NCBI GenBank assembly: GCA_934436245.1
Contig: CAKSAM010000025.1
Location: 1 to 40,361, forward strand
Length of the DNA: 40,361 nucleotides
Source of the DNA: an uncultured Acetatifactor sp.
GTDB lineage: Bacteria; Bacillota; Clostridia; Lachnospirales; Lachnospiraceae
Reading direction: 5' to 3'
A program made the translations under genes and the position numbers. The notes below the pieces were generated by a model. That model worked only from the letters and a program-made list of their open reading frames with translations. It had not been told where the DNA came from and ran no database searches. Below are positions 17,319 through 25,310 of this stretch, one piece after another (the first letter of the stretch is position 1; each line of letters opens with the position of its first letter).

Positions 17319-18332
17319 TTATTCCTTCCCCGTTTCAAACGAATCAACACTTTTCAAATTTCCATCGCCGTCATAAAAGCGCCATTCAACGTCATTTCCT
17401 TTTTCATCATAAATATTTTCCGTATAATGCAGAAGTTCCCCATCAGCTCTATAGCATTGTTGCAGCACATTATTACCACGATTGTCATAGGTATAAATAT
17501 AATATATCTCCATATTACCATTTCCATCATATTGAATATCCTTTATACAATTACCATTTTCGTCATATACAAAGTTGCTCGAGTGGCGCATAACACCATC
17601 AGCACTATAGCAAACCGAACGACTTACTTTTCCGTTTTCGCCTTTTTCATATTTGTAATACTGCTCCACCTCATCACCGATACCTACATACTGTGTCAAA
17701 CGACTTATGTCATTGCCGTCATACTCATATACATACTTTATCAGTTCACCATCATCTGCATAACTAGACCACGAAACTAATTCCCTTCCCTCCTCATCGT
17801 AAGTCAATTCCAAATGCTGAGTCTCAACTCCGTTTGCATCACACCTTGTAACGGAATCCCTCTGTCCTTTCAAGTTATAGGTAAACTGATAATAATATAA
17901 CAGTTTGCCATCCGCATCATAGCAACTTTGGCGCATAGCCCATCCATTAGATGCAAAGATATCACCACTCTCTATCATGTCGATTTTCTCTTTCAAGCGT
18001 TCGTCCCCGGTAGCTTCATAACCTTCCTTTGCTATTTCCAAAGCCTTTTTGAACTCGTTTGTCCTGATATAAACCTCTACAATACCCAGATATGCATCCA
18101 CGTTCATCGGATCGATATTCAAAGCCGCCTCAAAGCTTGCCAACGCCCGTTCATATTCCAATTCATCCAGATATTTGTTTCCCAGATCCAATCTTCCCTG
18201 CAGCCCTCTGCTGCCTCCGCCCCTGGCAACAAGACCGATCAGCAAAGCGGCGACGACACCCACTACCAGAATAGCCACAATTATGATCGGTGTGTGCTTC
18301 TTCTTTTTATTTACAGCAATAACAGTTTCCAT
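17319..18332 (-). CDS. Membrane-anchored TPR protein with YD-type repeats
   Basis: A 337-residue protein with a lysine-rich cytosolic stub, one membrane span (IIIVAILVVGVVAALLIGLVA) and an outer part. Two TPR units (YLDELEYERALASFEAALNIDP and EVYIRTNEFKKALEIAKEGYE) are followed by about six repeats of 25-30 residues built on YDxxGN and YxADGxLxxY, similar to RHS/YD or MORN-like repeats. Its function is unknown; a cell-surface interaction or sensing role is inferred. The start METVIAVNKKKK is preferred over two upstream in-frame Mets because GGAG lies just before it; this is uncertain. It heads the phosphatase/kinase run. The first 18-20 bp of its coding region plus its leader are duplicated at 25319-25372. 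Confidence 0.75.
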   Translation of the reverse strand: METVIAVNKKKKHTPIIIVAILVVGVVAALLIGLVARGGGSRGLQGRLDLGNKYLDELEYERALASFEAALNIDPMNVDAYLGIVEVYIRTNEFKKALEIAKEGYEATGDERLKEKIDMIESGDIFASNGWAMRQSCYDADGKLLYYYQFTYNLKGQRDSVTRCDANGVETQHLELTYDEEGRELVSWSSYADDGELIKYVYEYDGNDISRLTQYVGIGDEVEQYYKYEKGENGKVSRSVCYSADGVMRHSSNFVYDENGNCIKDIQYDGNGNMEIYYIYTYDNRGNNVLQQCYRADGELLHYTENIYDEKGNDVEWRFYDGDGNLKSVDSFETGKE

Positions 18333-18364
18333 TTTCTCCATGCCTTTCATTTCTTTTGTATTTA
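18311..18364. repeat. 54-bp direct repeat, left copy
   Basis: Matches 25319-25372 at 51 of 54 positions in the same orientation. It covers the first codons and leader of the TPR gene and ends exactly on the stop codon of the AAA/DUF4143 gene. The two copies bound a segment of about 7 kb. Confidence 0.85.
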
Positions 18365-19708
18365 ACCCTTTCCATATTTGTTCTCTAATGCCAGTCCAAT
18401 CAGCCGATCTGTCTGGTCTGCCATGAATAGCGGTATGTTCAGCACATCGTCATCCAGTTTCAGATTATCCAATGAAAATCTCACACGAAGTTTCACCTTT
18501 TCAGGGAATAACTCTTTGAATTTCTTCAGGCTTTTGCTGGAAGTGTTGGACTCCGCTTTGACCTCTACCGGGAAAATATCATTTTCTCTCTGAATCAGAA
18601 AATCCACTTCATATGGAGGATTGGTCTGTGTCCAGTAGCGGGGAACCACTTCGAATTGTGTAAGCAGCGTCTGTAAAACAAAATTCTCTGTCAAAGCTCC
18701 TTTAAATTCTGTAAACAGACGATTTCCTTCCCCAAATGCTGTCGGTGCCAGTTGTGCCAGCCTACGCAGAATTCCTACATCCACCAGATAAATCTTAAAT
18801 GCAGAAAGGTCATCATAAGCTGCCATTGGCAGACCAGGCACCGAACACCGGTATATCTTATGAACCAGTCTTGCATCCACCAGCCATTGTAAAGCATCTT
18901 CATATTCCCGTGCCCTTGCACCTTCTTTTACGACCTTATAAATAAATTTCTTATTTTCCCTCGCCAGCTGGGACGGAATAGATTTCCAGATCATAGAAAT
19001 TTTAGGAAATTCACTTGGGTTAGGATGCTTTGCAAAATCTCTTTCATAGGCACCGATAATATCAGATAAAGCTTCCTGCATAGCAGCCACATCTCTTGCC
19101 TCTGTCCACATCAGCACAGATTCCGGCATACCTCCGGTGACATAATACATTTTCAATTTTTCATACAACGGATTAAAAAATGCATCAGGAATTGGCTCTA
19201 TTGTATCTACACTTTCCAAATATTTTACAAAATTTTCATCACCGTTGGCAATCAGGAATTCTAAAAATGTCATCGGATCAATCTGCATAAAATTGACCTT
19301 TCCCACAGGAAAAGAAGACGGTTTTGCCAATGCTATTCCCAACAATGATCCAGCACAGGCAATATGATATTCCGGGGCATTCTCGCAGAAATATTTCATG
19401 GAATTTATGACTTTCGGGCAATCCTGTACTTCATCAAAGATAATAAGTGTTTTTTCCGGTACGATTTTCTGTCCACTGACCAACATCAAATTTTGCAAAA
19501 TACGTTCTACATCCTTGGTCGTTTCAAAAAACTGCCTATACTCCTCATTCTCATCAAAATTAAAATATGCTGTATTTTCATAATATTGCCTGCCAAATTC
19601 TTTCAGAATCCAGGTTTTCCCCACCTGCCGAACTCCCTTTAATATTAATGGTTTACGATAGGGTGAGTTTTTCCATTCCAGTAACTTTTGTAAAATAAGC
19701 CGCTCCAC
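18362..19708 (-). CDS. AAA_14 ATPase with C-terminal DUF4143
   Basis: A 448-residue ATPase of the AAA_14/DUF4143 family, very common in anaerobes and of unproven role. The P-loop is in LKGVRQVGKTWILKEFG near residue 30, Walker B in LIIFDEVQDCP near 90, and the sensor region in CAGSLLGIAL. The DUF4143 part starts near 195 and ends with a restriction-endonuclease-like core (YEVDFLIQRENDIFPVEVKAE). Translation starts at a GTG, with GAGGA 8-9 nt upstream. Two tandem TGTGA-N6-TCACA palindromes and a third half-site cover its promoter and leader. It is flanked by accessory DNA and looks like an acquired single-gene cassette. Confidence 0.88.
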   Translation of the reverse strand: MERLILQKLLEWKNSPYRKPLILKGVRQVGKTWILKEFGRQYYENTAYFNFDENEEYRQFFETTKDVERILQNLMLVSGQKIVPEKTLIIFDEVQDCPKVINSMKYFCENAPEYHIACAGSLLGIALAKPSSFPVGKVNFMQIDPMTFLEFLIANGDENFVKYLESVDTIEPIPDAFFNPLYEKLKMYYVTGGMPESVLMWTEARDVAAMQEALSDIIGAYERDFAKHPNPSEFPKISMIWKSIPSQLARENKKFIYKVVKEGARAREYEDALQWLVDARLVHKIYRCSVPGLPMAAYDDLSAFKIYLVDVGILRRLAQLAPTAFGEGNRLFTEFKGALTENFVLQTLLTQFEVVPRYWTQTNPPYEVDFLIQRENDIFPVEVKAESNTSSKSLKKFKELFPEKVKLRVRFSLDNLKLDDDVLNIPLFMADQTDRLIGLALENKYGKG

Positions 19709-19718
19709 GATCTTATCC

Positions 19719-19794
19719 TCACATTTTTATTATTTTTTGTGATACCAGTCACATTTTTATTAAAAATTATGTGATCGCTATCACATTTTTATTA
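19719..19794. repeat. Three direct repeats TCACATTTTTATTA in the ATPase leader
   Basis: Exact 14-bp copies start at 19719, 19749 and 19781, spaced 30 and 32 bp, or three helical turns. The second and third are the right arms of the TGTGA-N6-TCACA palindromes; the first is a half-site that overlaps the Shine-Dalgarno box. Regular spacing suggests cooperative binding of one regulator. Confidence 0.85.
19738..19785. promoter_or_regulatory. Tandem CRP-like palindromes at the ATPase promoter
   Basis: TGTGA-TACCAG-TCACA (19738-19753) and TGTGA-TCGCTA-TCACA (19770-19785) are both exact TGTGA-N6-TCACA palindromes, 32 bp centre to centre. They begin just downstream of the -10 box at 19791-19796, so binding should repress. 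The regulator could be a CRP/FNR-family protein or the ATPase itself; the sequence does not decide. Confidence 0.75.
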
Positions 19795-19819
19795 TATGCA
19801 AGTGAAAGAGAAAATACAA
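19791..19819 (-). promoter_or_regulatory. Probable promoter of the AAA/DUF4143 gene
   Basis: TATAAT (19791-19796) with a weak -35 TTGTAT (19814-19819) 17 bp upstream on the minus strand. Transcription would start inside the second palindrome. Confidence 0.55.
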
Positions 19820-19895
19820 CATGAATCTTATTTAAGTTTCTGCATTTTCCATCTTTTTCTTCCGTATCAGCGTTAGTTGTCTGCTCTCCTGTTCT

Positions 19896-20915
19896 CTACT
19901 TTTCCAGTCCATAACTGCGGATCATCCATCCCATCTCATCATATCCAAACGTCATAAACAGATACGATAGCGAATCCTCCCGTACCGACCGGAACTCTAC
20001 TTCCACCGTGCAGTCATCCTTGCTATCCGTATCCACCCCGGAAAGTCCCTTGATTCCCATGATCTCAGCTTCGCCTGTGTATTCCTCTTGAAAATATGTA
20101 TTTGTGAAGTCCTTTGCTATCCGGTACACAGTCATTCTGTCCGCTGTTCTCTCCACTTCTTCCAGTATTTTCAAGTCATCGTCACCGCTCATAAGACCAT
20201 ATCTGAGATTTAAGAAATAGGTGATTTCCACATCATCAGGCTTTTTTCCCTCCTCCGACCATTTCACATACTGCTCCGCCTGTTCATCGGAAACATCTTC
20301 CTGATCGGTAAATACGATCATGATAAGTGACATTCCCGGCTCAATCTCTTTCTTTTCGATAATATTCAGGGAATGAAAATACATTTCCTTATAGTCTTCC
20401 TCTGCAGTCCCGGCATCTATATTGCCTCTGAGCAAATAATAGGTACTTCCGTCAAATTCCACATAAGACACGATCCATTTTTCATTATAGAGGTAATTTG
20501 CCATCAATAATTGTGCCGGATTCCCCTGTGTGGACTGCTCATAGAATTCATCCAGCAGTTCTGCCCCACTGCACTCCTCGAATTGATCACTTAACACATA
20601 CACCGGATAGGCCTTCAGTTCTTCCATATTAAAAGGAAGTTTTGACATTTCCTTTAAAATCACTTCTGGATCTCTTTTCCCTTTTAGGTTTTCCAGAATA
20701 TTATCGGTCTGCACAAAGTTTTCCGCTTCCTGCGTTGTCTCCTGCGTCTGTTCGGCTGTTTGTTCAATGGTAGTGGTACTTACCGTTTCATTTTCCTGCA
20801 CATTGCTTTTCCTCTCAGCTTCCTGCGTTTCTCCGCCGCAGGCTGTAAGAAATATACATACTAAAATCACTCCGGTCAGACTTTTCATCTGCCAATATTT
20901 TTTGCTTGTCTTCAT
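19896..20915 (-). CDS. Lipoprotein of unknown function
   Basis: A 339-residue secreted lipoprotein. The N-terminus has a basic start, a hydrophobic core (LTGVILVCIFL) and a lipobox LTACGG with the modified Cys near residue 25. A Glu/Thr/Gln-rich linker (about 26-65) leads to a domain of about 270 residues I do not recognise. GGGGGA lies 8 nt before ATG at 20915, which decides this start over one 13 codons upstream. The gene stands alone between the ATPase and the ABC transporter unit; no partner is indicated. Confidence 0.75.
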   Translation of the reverse strand: MKTSKKYWQMKSLTGVILVCIFLTACGGETQEAERKSNVQENETVSTTTIEQTAEQTQETTQEAENFVQTDNILENLKGKRDPEVILKEMSKLPFNMEELKAYPVYVLSDQFEECSGAELLDEFYEQSTQGNPAQLLMANYLYNEKWIVSYVEFDGSTYYLLRGNIDAGTAEEDYKEMYFHSLNIIEKKEIEPGMSLIMIVFTDQEDVSDEQAEQYVKWSEEGKKPDDVEITYFLNLRYGLMSGDDDLKILEEVERTADRMTVYRIAKDFTNTYFQEEYTGEAEIMGIKGLSGVDTDSKDDCTVEVEFRSVREDSLSYLFMTFGYDEMGWMIRSYGLEK

Positions 20916-20988
20916 ATTACAATCCCCCAACCTGTAATGATCATACTGCTGCATAAAATTTCCATGAACAAATGCACATGGGAATCAA

Positions 20989-21273
20989 TTAAAATTTTCT
21001 TATTTCTTTTGCCAGACTAAACGGAATGATTTCTCCCGGTCTTGTCTCAGTATATGCCTTTTCCTTATGCATATACTCTACAATATCTTTTGCTCTGTAA
21101 GCACTAAACTTCGTAATCACCTTGTCAAGAATGCTCTTTTCTCTGTCAGTCAATACGGAATAGTCCATATTGGCAGTCGGATAGATATGAAGCATGGTAT
21201 CACAGCTATAGTTCATTTCTTCCTGAATATTCAGTTTCTCCAGATTCATCAAACTATAGTTTTCACTTTTCAT
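20989..21273 (-). pseudogene. C-terminal fragment of a Panacea/SocA-type (DUF4065) antitoxin
   Basis: A 94-residue frame. Its last 58 residues (LTDREKSILDKVITKFSAYR, KDIVEYMHKEKAYTETRPGE, IIPFSLAKEIRKF) resemble the C-terminal end of the Panacea antitoxin domain, with its conserved His-x-Glu-x-x-x-x-x-T pattern. The N-terminal portion normally present (about 80-100 residues with the KLLYYAQ-type motif) is missing, and the first 35 residues do not look like it. It overlaps the preceding gene by 11 bp and has no good ribosome binding site. No toxin partner is visible. It is likely a remnant, though a short coupled protein is possible. Confidence 0.55.
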
Positions 21274-21928
21274 TATATTTTTCTATCATTTCTTTTTTTA
21301 GGCCAACTAACGCATCCATTCCTTTCTGGGTTGTAGCAAAAAATTCATTTTCACAAACTTGATTATATTTTACATATGTGGATTCACCACCTGTTTCACA
21401 AATATTATTTTCATGCTCTTGATATGAAAATATTGGTGTGAATGCATTTTCCACATACACCTGATATACAGGAATCTTCTCTCCAAGACCATCTACCTGA
21501 TTTTCGATAAAAACTAAATATTCCCCTCCCACTTCCATTATATTAACAAATCCTCTTTCGATGGAATATGGCTCTGAATATAAACTAAGTGACCAACGGC
21601 TGCAAGTAAGATATATATCTTGTCCCACCGCAGGCTCTGTTCCCTTATAAACATCTTCCACTTTGACCAGTTGCCTGCTTGTTCCTCCTATATGCTCCAC
21701 ATCTCCCAGTACAGATACCCGTATAATAACTGGGACCTGCGGTAAATTTACCGATAAATTCTCTGTCTCTTCAAGACATATATTTTCTGGAAGCTGTGCT
21801 ACGTAAAGCTCATCTAAATATGACTTATCTTCTGCTATATTAGTATACGTTCTTTTTTCAAATATACCAAATACAGTTATCACTATAACAATTAATAAGA
21901 TAAAGCATGAACCCCATTTGCATTTCAC
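21263..21928 (-). CDS. Membrane-anchored protein of the ABC exporter operon, unknown function
   Basis: A 221-residue protein with one N-terminal membrane span (CFILLIVIVITVFGIF) and an outer domain of about 190 residues that I do not recognise. VIIRVSVLGDVEHIGGTSRQ and VGGEYLVFIENQVDGLG suggest a beta-rich fold. Its ATG overlaps the stop of the ABC ATPase gene in ATGA, so it is co-translated with the transporter and probably works with it, for example as an accessory or immunity-like component. That role is inference. Confidence 0.65.
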   Translation of the reverse strand: MKCKWGSCFILLIVIVITVFGIFEKRTYTNIAEDKSYLDELYVAQLPENICLEETENLSVNLPQVPVIIRVSVLGDVEHIGGTSRQLVKVEDVYKGTEPAVGQDIYLTCSRWSLSLYSEPYSIERGFVNIMEVGGEYLVFIENQVDGLGEKIPVYQVYVENAFTPIFSYQEHENNICETGGESTYVKYNQVCENEFFATTQKGMDALVGLKKEMIEKYNEK

Positions 21929-22569
21929 AGTTCTGTCCCCTTTCTTTCAATGCGGCCATCTGCAATTTTATATACCTGGTCTGCCAATATCTTCATATCC
22001 TCCTGATTATGACTGGCTAAAAGAATTAAGGCTCCTCTTTCTTTTTCCTGTTCAATTAATTGTCTTATTTCCTTTATTCCTGCTTCATCCAGTCCGTTTG
22101 TAGGCTCATCCAGCATGATAACATCTGGCTTCTCCATGATGGCCTGTGCAATCACCAGTCTCTGCTTCATTCCCATTGAGTATTTACCAAATACCCTTTT
22201 GTCAGCCGGGTCAAGTCCAACCCGTTGTATTGCTTCTTCTACTTCCCGCTTACCAATCACTCCCTTTAACTGCGCAAGATATAATAAATTTTCCACTCCT
22301 GTCTTATTGGGATACAAGCCGGCATGCTCCAAAACAATCCCCTGACTTGGTAAAACAGCAAAGTCTTTGTGCAGTTCTTTATCATTCCAATAAATATTAC
22401 CTGAATCAATCTTCATCAGACCCGATAATGCCCGAAACAACATGGTTTTCCCTGATCCATTTCTACCCCAAAATCCATATATATTTCCTGTTTCCATTTC
22501 CAGACTGATGTCATTGAGTATTGTCTTACCCTTTATTTTTTTATGAATATTGTTTGCAATTAATTTCAT
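21925..22569 (-). CDS. ABC transporter ATP-binding protein
   Basis: A 214-residue nucleotide-binding domain. Walker A is GRNGSGKT near residue 35, signature YSMGMKQRL near 132, Walker B VIMLDEPTNGLD, and the switch His in LLASHNQEDM. The signature has SMGMKQ rather than SGGQ, the form common in ABC-2 bacteriocin/antibiotic exporters of the CcmA type. It starts 1 bp after the end of the second permease gene. With two permease genes upstream it forms an ABC-2-like exporter; the substrate is unknown, with lantibiotic-type self-protection or small-molecule export both possible. Confidence 0.9.
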   Translation of the reverse strand: MKLIANNIHKKIKGKTILNDISLEMETGNIYGFWGRNGSGKTMLFRALSGLMKIDSGNIYWNDKELHKDFAVLPSQGIVLEHAGLYPNKTGVENLLYLAQLKGVIGKREVEEAIQRVGLDPADKRVFGKYSMGMKQRLVIAQAIMEKPDVIMLDEPTNGLDEAGIKEIRQLIEQEKERGALILLASHNQEDMKILADQVYKIADGRIERKGTEL

Positions 22570-22570
22570 A

Positions 22571-23395
22571 TCAAATTGTCTCCATTTCCATGTCCTCTGC
22601 CAGTAAATCCTTCTTCTGTATCAATTGTCCTCCCATCAATACAGTAACTATACAGAATAGAGCCGGAATCAATATCGAAGTAACTAAATTCAAAGAATAT
22701 CGGCTGTTGGCTAACTCAACTTCTAACAATGTGCTGCGATGCCATCCTAAAACGGTATGTGCTACTGGATTCAACCACAAAAAAACATATATGATGTCTT
22801 GTTTGATTTGCATTTTCGTCAATATATTTATGATACTGAGTGCTGCGGTACAAGTCATTTGCACAACCATAACCAATGTGAATGCAGCACTGCTTCCAAT
22901 ATTGATCGCAAGTAAATTAACTAACAGCACCATGGTAAAATTCCATAACATAAAAATCAGAGCATGGCATCCCAATAAAATAAATCCACCTACGCTAAAA
23001 ATCACCTGATATCGCAATACAGAAGCAATAGCGGTTGTGCTTAGAAATACCAGTTCAAATATGCATATGAAATTAATTAACTGTAACATTTCCTTTCCAT
23101 ACCATTTCATTCGATTCGGGCACCGACTAAACACATAGATACTGGCTGTGCAGAAATGACCATACAGCTTATTCCCAAAAACCAATATCATAATATAGTT
23201 TGGCATCATACGAAGCATAAATCCAATTAACTCCACTAAATTGCAACTCATGCTGAGTTCACCTCTGGATCCACTTAATTGTAATACCAGTTCTGATAGC
23301 GTTATTACTCCGTCAAACGGTCTGATAAAACCAAGCGATATGCAAATTCCGGAAAGTATTCCAATTAAAATTACTACTCTTTTTTCATGATGCAT
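22571..23395 (-). CDS. ABC transporter permease subunit 2
   Basis: A 274-residue protein with about six hydrophobic segments (for example ILIGILSGICISLGF and the C-terminal VTSILIPALFCIVTVLMGG). No close family name is recognised; position and topology mark it as an ABC-2-like permease. The start MHHEKRVV is chosen because the stop of the first permease lies 2 bp upstream (TAATATG), giving termination-reinitiation; an ATG nine codons further up has no ribosome binding site. Confidence 0.7.
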   Translation of the reverse strand: MHHEKRVVILIGILSGICISLGFIRPFDGVITLSELVLQLSGSRGELSMSCNLVELIGFMLRMMPNYIMILVFGNKLYGHFCTASIYVFSRCPNRMKWYGKEMLQLINFICIFELVFLSTTAIASVLRYQVIFSVGGFILLGCHALIFMLWNFTMVLLVNLLAINIGSSAAFTLVMVVQMTCTAALSIINILTKMQIKQDIIYVFLWLNPVAHTVLGWHRSTLLEVELANSRYSLNLVTSILIPALFCIVTVLMGGQLIQKKDLLAEDMEMETI

Positions 23396-23396
23396 A

Positions 23397-24239
23397 TTAC
23401 CATTTATCCTTATTCCTTCCATAAAGGTAAAAACCGAGTATTATTATTATTATAATTCCTACCCCCATCAGTGGAACGATAATATTTTTAGGGGTATCAT
23501 CAAAAAGAAGCAAATACTTATACCAGCTTAATGAACTCTTATTTCTATCCAGAATATTAAGATATGTAGTCGCATTCAATAGAACAAAAGTCGGTAAGAT
23601 CAGCAACGCGCGATATTTAACCGTCAAAACAAATGAGATTGCTACGGGAAGCGTACCAAGGATTCCTGATACGACACCAAAAAATAGTGTTGTAAGAATT
23701 GCATACAAACCAGGGGATGCTATATAGATTGCGCTGCCTATGTAATTATGAACCATTGTGGCATAATCTGTATTGTAAATGCTTAAATTTGATAAATCTC
23801 TTATTGCATTCATGGGAAAAGATAGCATATTCATTAGTATTTCCAGCATAAATGGAACCGTAAAAACTATTGTTGTTGTAAAAAAAGATGCCCACAATTT
23901 ACTTTGTAAATAACGATTTTTCCCTAAACGATAAATCATGTATACTTCTTCTTTTGTCTGCTGTTCTTTGGTATAAGAAAAACCAGCAGGTACAGCAACC
24001 AAGATAGGGTATATCATCACAATTAATAATTGAATGTTTGCACTAAAATATACTTTATTCAGGCTGAGCGCTAATAACTTCATTGGCTGATACATTTGTG
24101 AAACATCAGTACCTCTAAATGTGAGAACATTCGTTATATAATTCCCCAGCACTACCGCTAGAAGTAATATAAATGTCAGACTTGCTTCTTTTTGTTTTAA
24201 TAAAAAAATGGTTTGCTTCTTAATCACTTTTATTAACAT
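23397..24239 (-). CDS. ABC transporter permease subunit 1
   Basis: A 280-residue polytopic protein with a cytosolic start followed by a span (LTFILLLAVVLGNYITNVL), an outer loop and five further spans, ending in a C-terminal LYGRNKDKW. GAGGGAAA lies about 5 nt before the ATG at 24239, which decides the start over an ATG 32 codons upstream. It is followed immediately by the second permease and the ATPase, so the three form one exporter. Confidence 0.72.
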   Translation of the reverse strand: MLIKVIKKQTIFLLKQKEASLTFILLLAVVLGNYITNVLTFRGTDVSQMYQPMKLLALSLNKVYFSANIQLLIVMIYPILVAVPAGFSYTKEQQTKEEVYMIYRLGKNRYLQSKLWASFFTTTIVFTVPFMLEILMNMLSFPMNAIRDLSNLSIYNTDYATMVHNYIGSAIYIASPGLYAILTTLFFGVVSGILGTLPVAISFVLTVKYRALLILPTFVLLNATTYLNILDRNKSSLSWYKYLLLFDDTPKNIIVPLMGVGIIIIIILGFYLYGRNKDKW

Positions 24240-24258
24240 ACAATTTCCCTCATATAGC

Positions 24259-24477
24259 TTATCTTCCGTCGTAAGAAACAGTTGCATATGTGGCCGCTCT
24301 TGAGTTACCTCTAAATTCAAAACCCACAAATTCACAAGATAAATAACCTTCTTTTATCGATATACTTGTATTGGTTGAATTAGATTCTTTTAATGAGATT
24401 ACATCGTTTCCTGAAATGAGATGTACTGCATGATTCTTGCATAAACCGTTATCGTATCCGCGCCTTTCATTCTCCAC
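24259..24477 (-). pseudogene. Possible frameshifted C-terminal domain of the HTH membrane protein
   Basis: A 72-codon frame starting at GTG inside the last codons of the HTH gene, in a different frame. Its sequence (HLISGNDVISLKESNSTNTS, EGYLSCEFVGFEFRGNSRAA) has coding character and alternating hydrophobic residues of an outer beta domain. The HTH protein stops abruptly at FLSGE, and this frame could extend that outer domain after a single frameshift. A separate small translated ORF coupled to the HTH stop is the alternative. It ends 19 bp before the first permease start. Confidence 0.45.
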
Positions 24478-25138
24478 TCAGAAATACATATCCTACTACA
24501 TCTGTTTCCTTCCATGCTGTAGCGTCTTCCTTATTATCATAATAAGTCGTCTTTACAATATTGGTATCTATTACTTCTTGATTCAATGTAGCTCTCACTT
24601 CATCCAAATGCACATTAATACTATCATTCGTCATTTCACCATCTACTACATACGCAATTTCATACACCCTTCCCCATAACGGATCATCAATATACCTTGT
24701 TCCTATCTGCTGAAAAGCAGGTTTTCTATGTCCTGCCATATATATCAGAAACATTCCTGCAGCTATCGCCAATATTCCAATCAAAAAGGACATTCTTACA
24801 ATTCGTCCATAGTTTTTCTTTTGGGGTTCAGGTTCTGATTCCTCATTTTCCCCTGTGTTATCCGTATTCTCCTTATCTCCCTCCTCCACATTCCTTTTTT
24901 GAAATTCAGGATTGTCCAGATTCTCCAATGTCTTTTCCGGATTATGTAATTCGTCACACGATACCTGAAGTATATCTGCTATACTACTAAGTATCATCAT
25001 ATCCGGAAGGTTCTTTCCATTCTCCCATTTGCTTACCGCAGACGTAGAAATCGACAACCTCTCTGCCAGTTCCTTCTGACTTAATCCATTCTTCTTCCTT
25101 AAAATTATCAGTAGTTTACCAAATGCTTCCTTTTGCAT
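24467..25138 (-). CDS. XRE-family HTH regulator with a membrane span and outer domain
   Basis: A 223-residue protein. Residues 1-65 are a HTH_3/Cro-C1 domain (LRKKNGLSQKELAERLSIST then SAVSKWENGKNLPD). An acidic linker and a span near 115-133 (MSFLIGILAIAAGMFLIYM) lead to about 85 outer residues. A membrane-tethered XRE regulator heading an ABC exporter operon suggests signal-dependent control of export; the promoter carries an inverted repeat likely to be its own operator. It has a good sigma-A promoter upstream. The C-terminus may be cut short by a frameshift. Confidence 0.82.
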   Translation of the reverse strand: MQKEAFGKLLIILRKKNGLSQKELAERLSISTSAVSKWENGKNLPDMMILSSIADILQVSCDELHNPEKTLENLDNPEFQKRNVEEGDKENTDNTGENEESEPEPQKKNYGRIVRMSFLIGILAIAAGMFLIYMAGHRKPAFQQIGTRYIDDPLWGRVYEIAYVVDGEMTNDSINVHLDEVRATLNQEVIDTNIVKTTYYDNKEDATAWKETDVVGYVFLSGE

Positions 25139-25151
25139 AACTTTACCCCTT

Positions 25152-25177
25152 TAATTGTACTAGCAATGATACAATTA
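25152..25177. promoter_or_regulatory. Inverted-repeat operator at the HTH-ABC promoter
   Basis: TAATTGTA (25152-25159) and TACAATTA (25170-25177) are a perfect 8-bp inverted repeat with a 10-bp spacer, overlapping the -10 box and the start of transcription. The word ACAATTATACG occurs both here (25171-25181) and at 25242-25252, so a second binding site or a second promoter may lie upstream. Autorepression by the XRE protein is the simplest reading. Confidence 0.55.
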
Positions 25178-25202
25178 TACGATTAAGTTATCTAAAAAGC
25201 AA
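25174..25202 (-). promoter_or_regulatory. Promoter of the HTH-ABC exporter operon
   Basis: TTGCTT (25197-25202) and TATAAT (25174-25179) on the minus strand with a 17-bp spacer, 36 bp before the HTH start codon. Confidence 0.7.
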
Positions 25203-25310
25203 TTAAGCAAGAATGAACATGCTTGACAATTCACATTTACCACAATTATACGTCTAAATCAATTGAGCATTTGGAAACTTACCATTTTAATCTTATTAAT
25301 TTCCTTTTGC

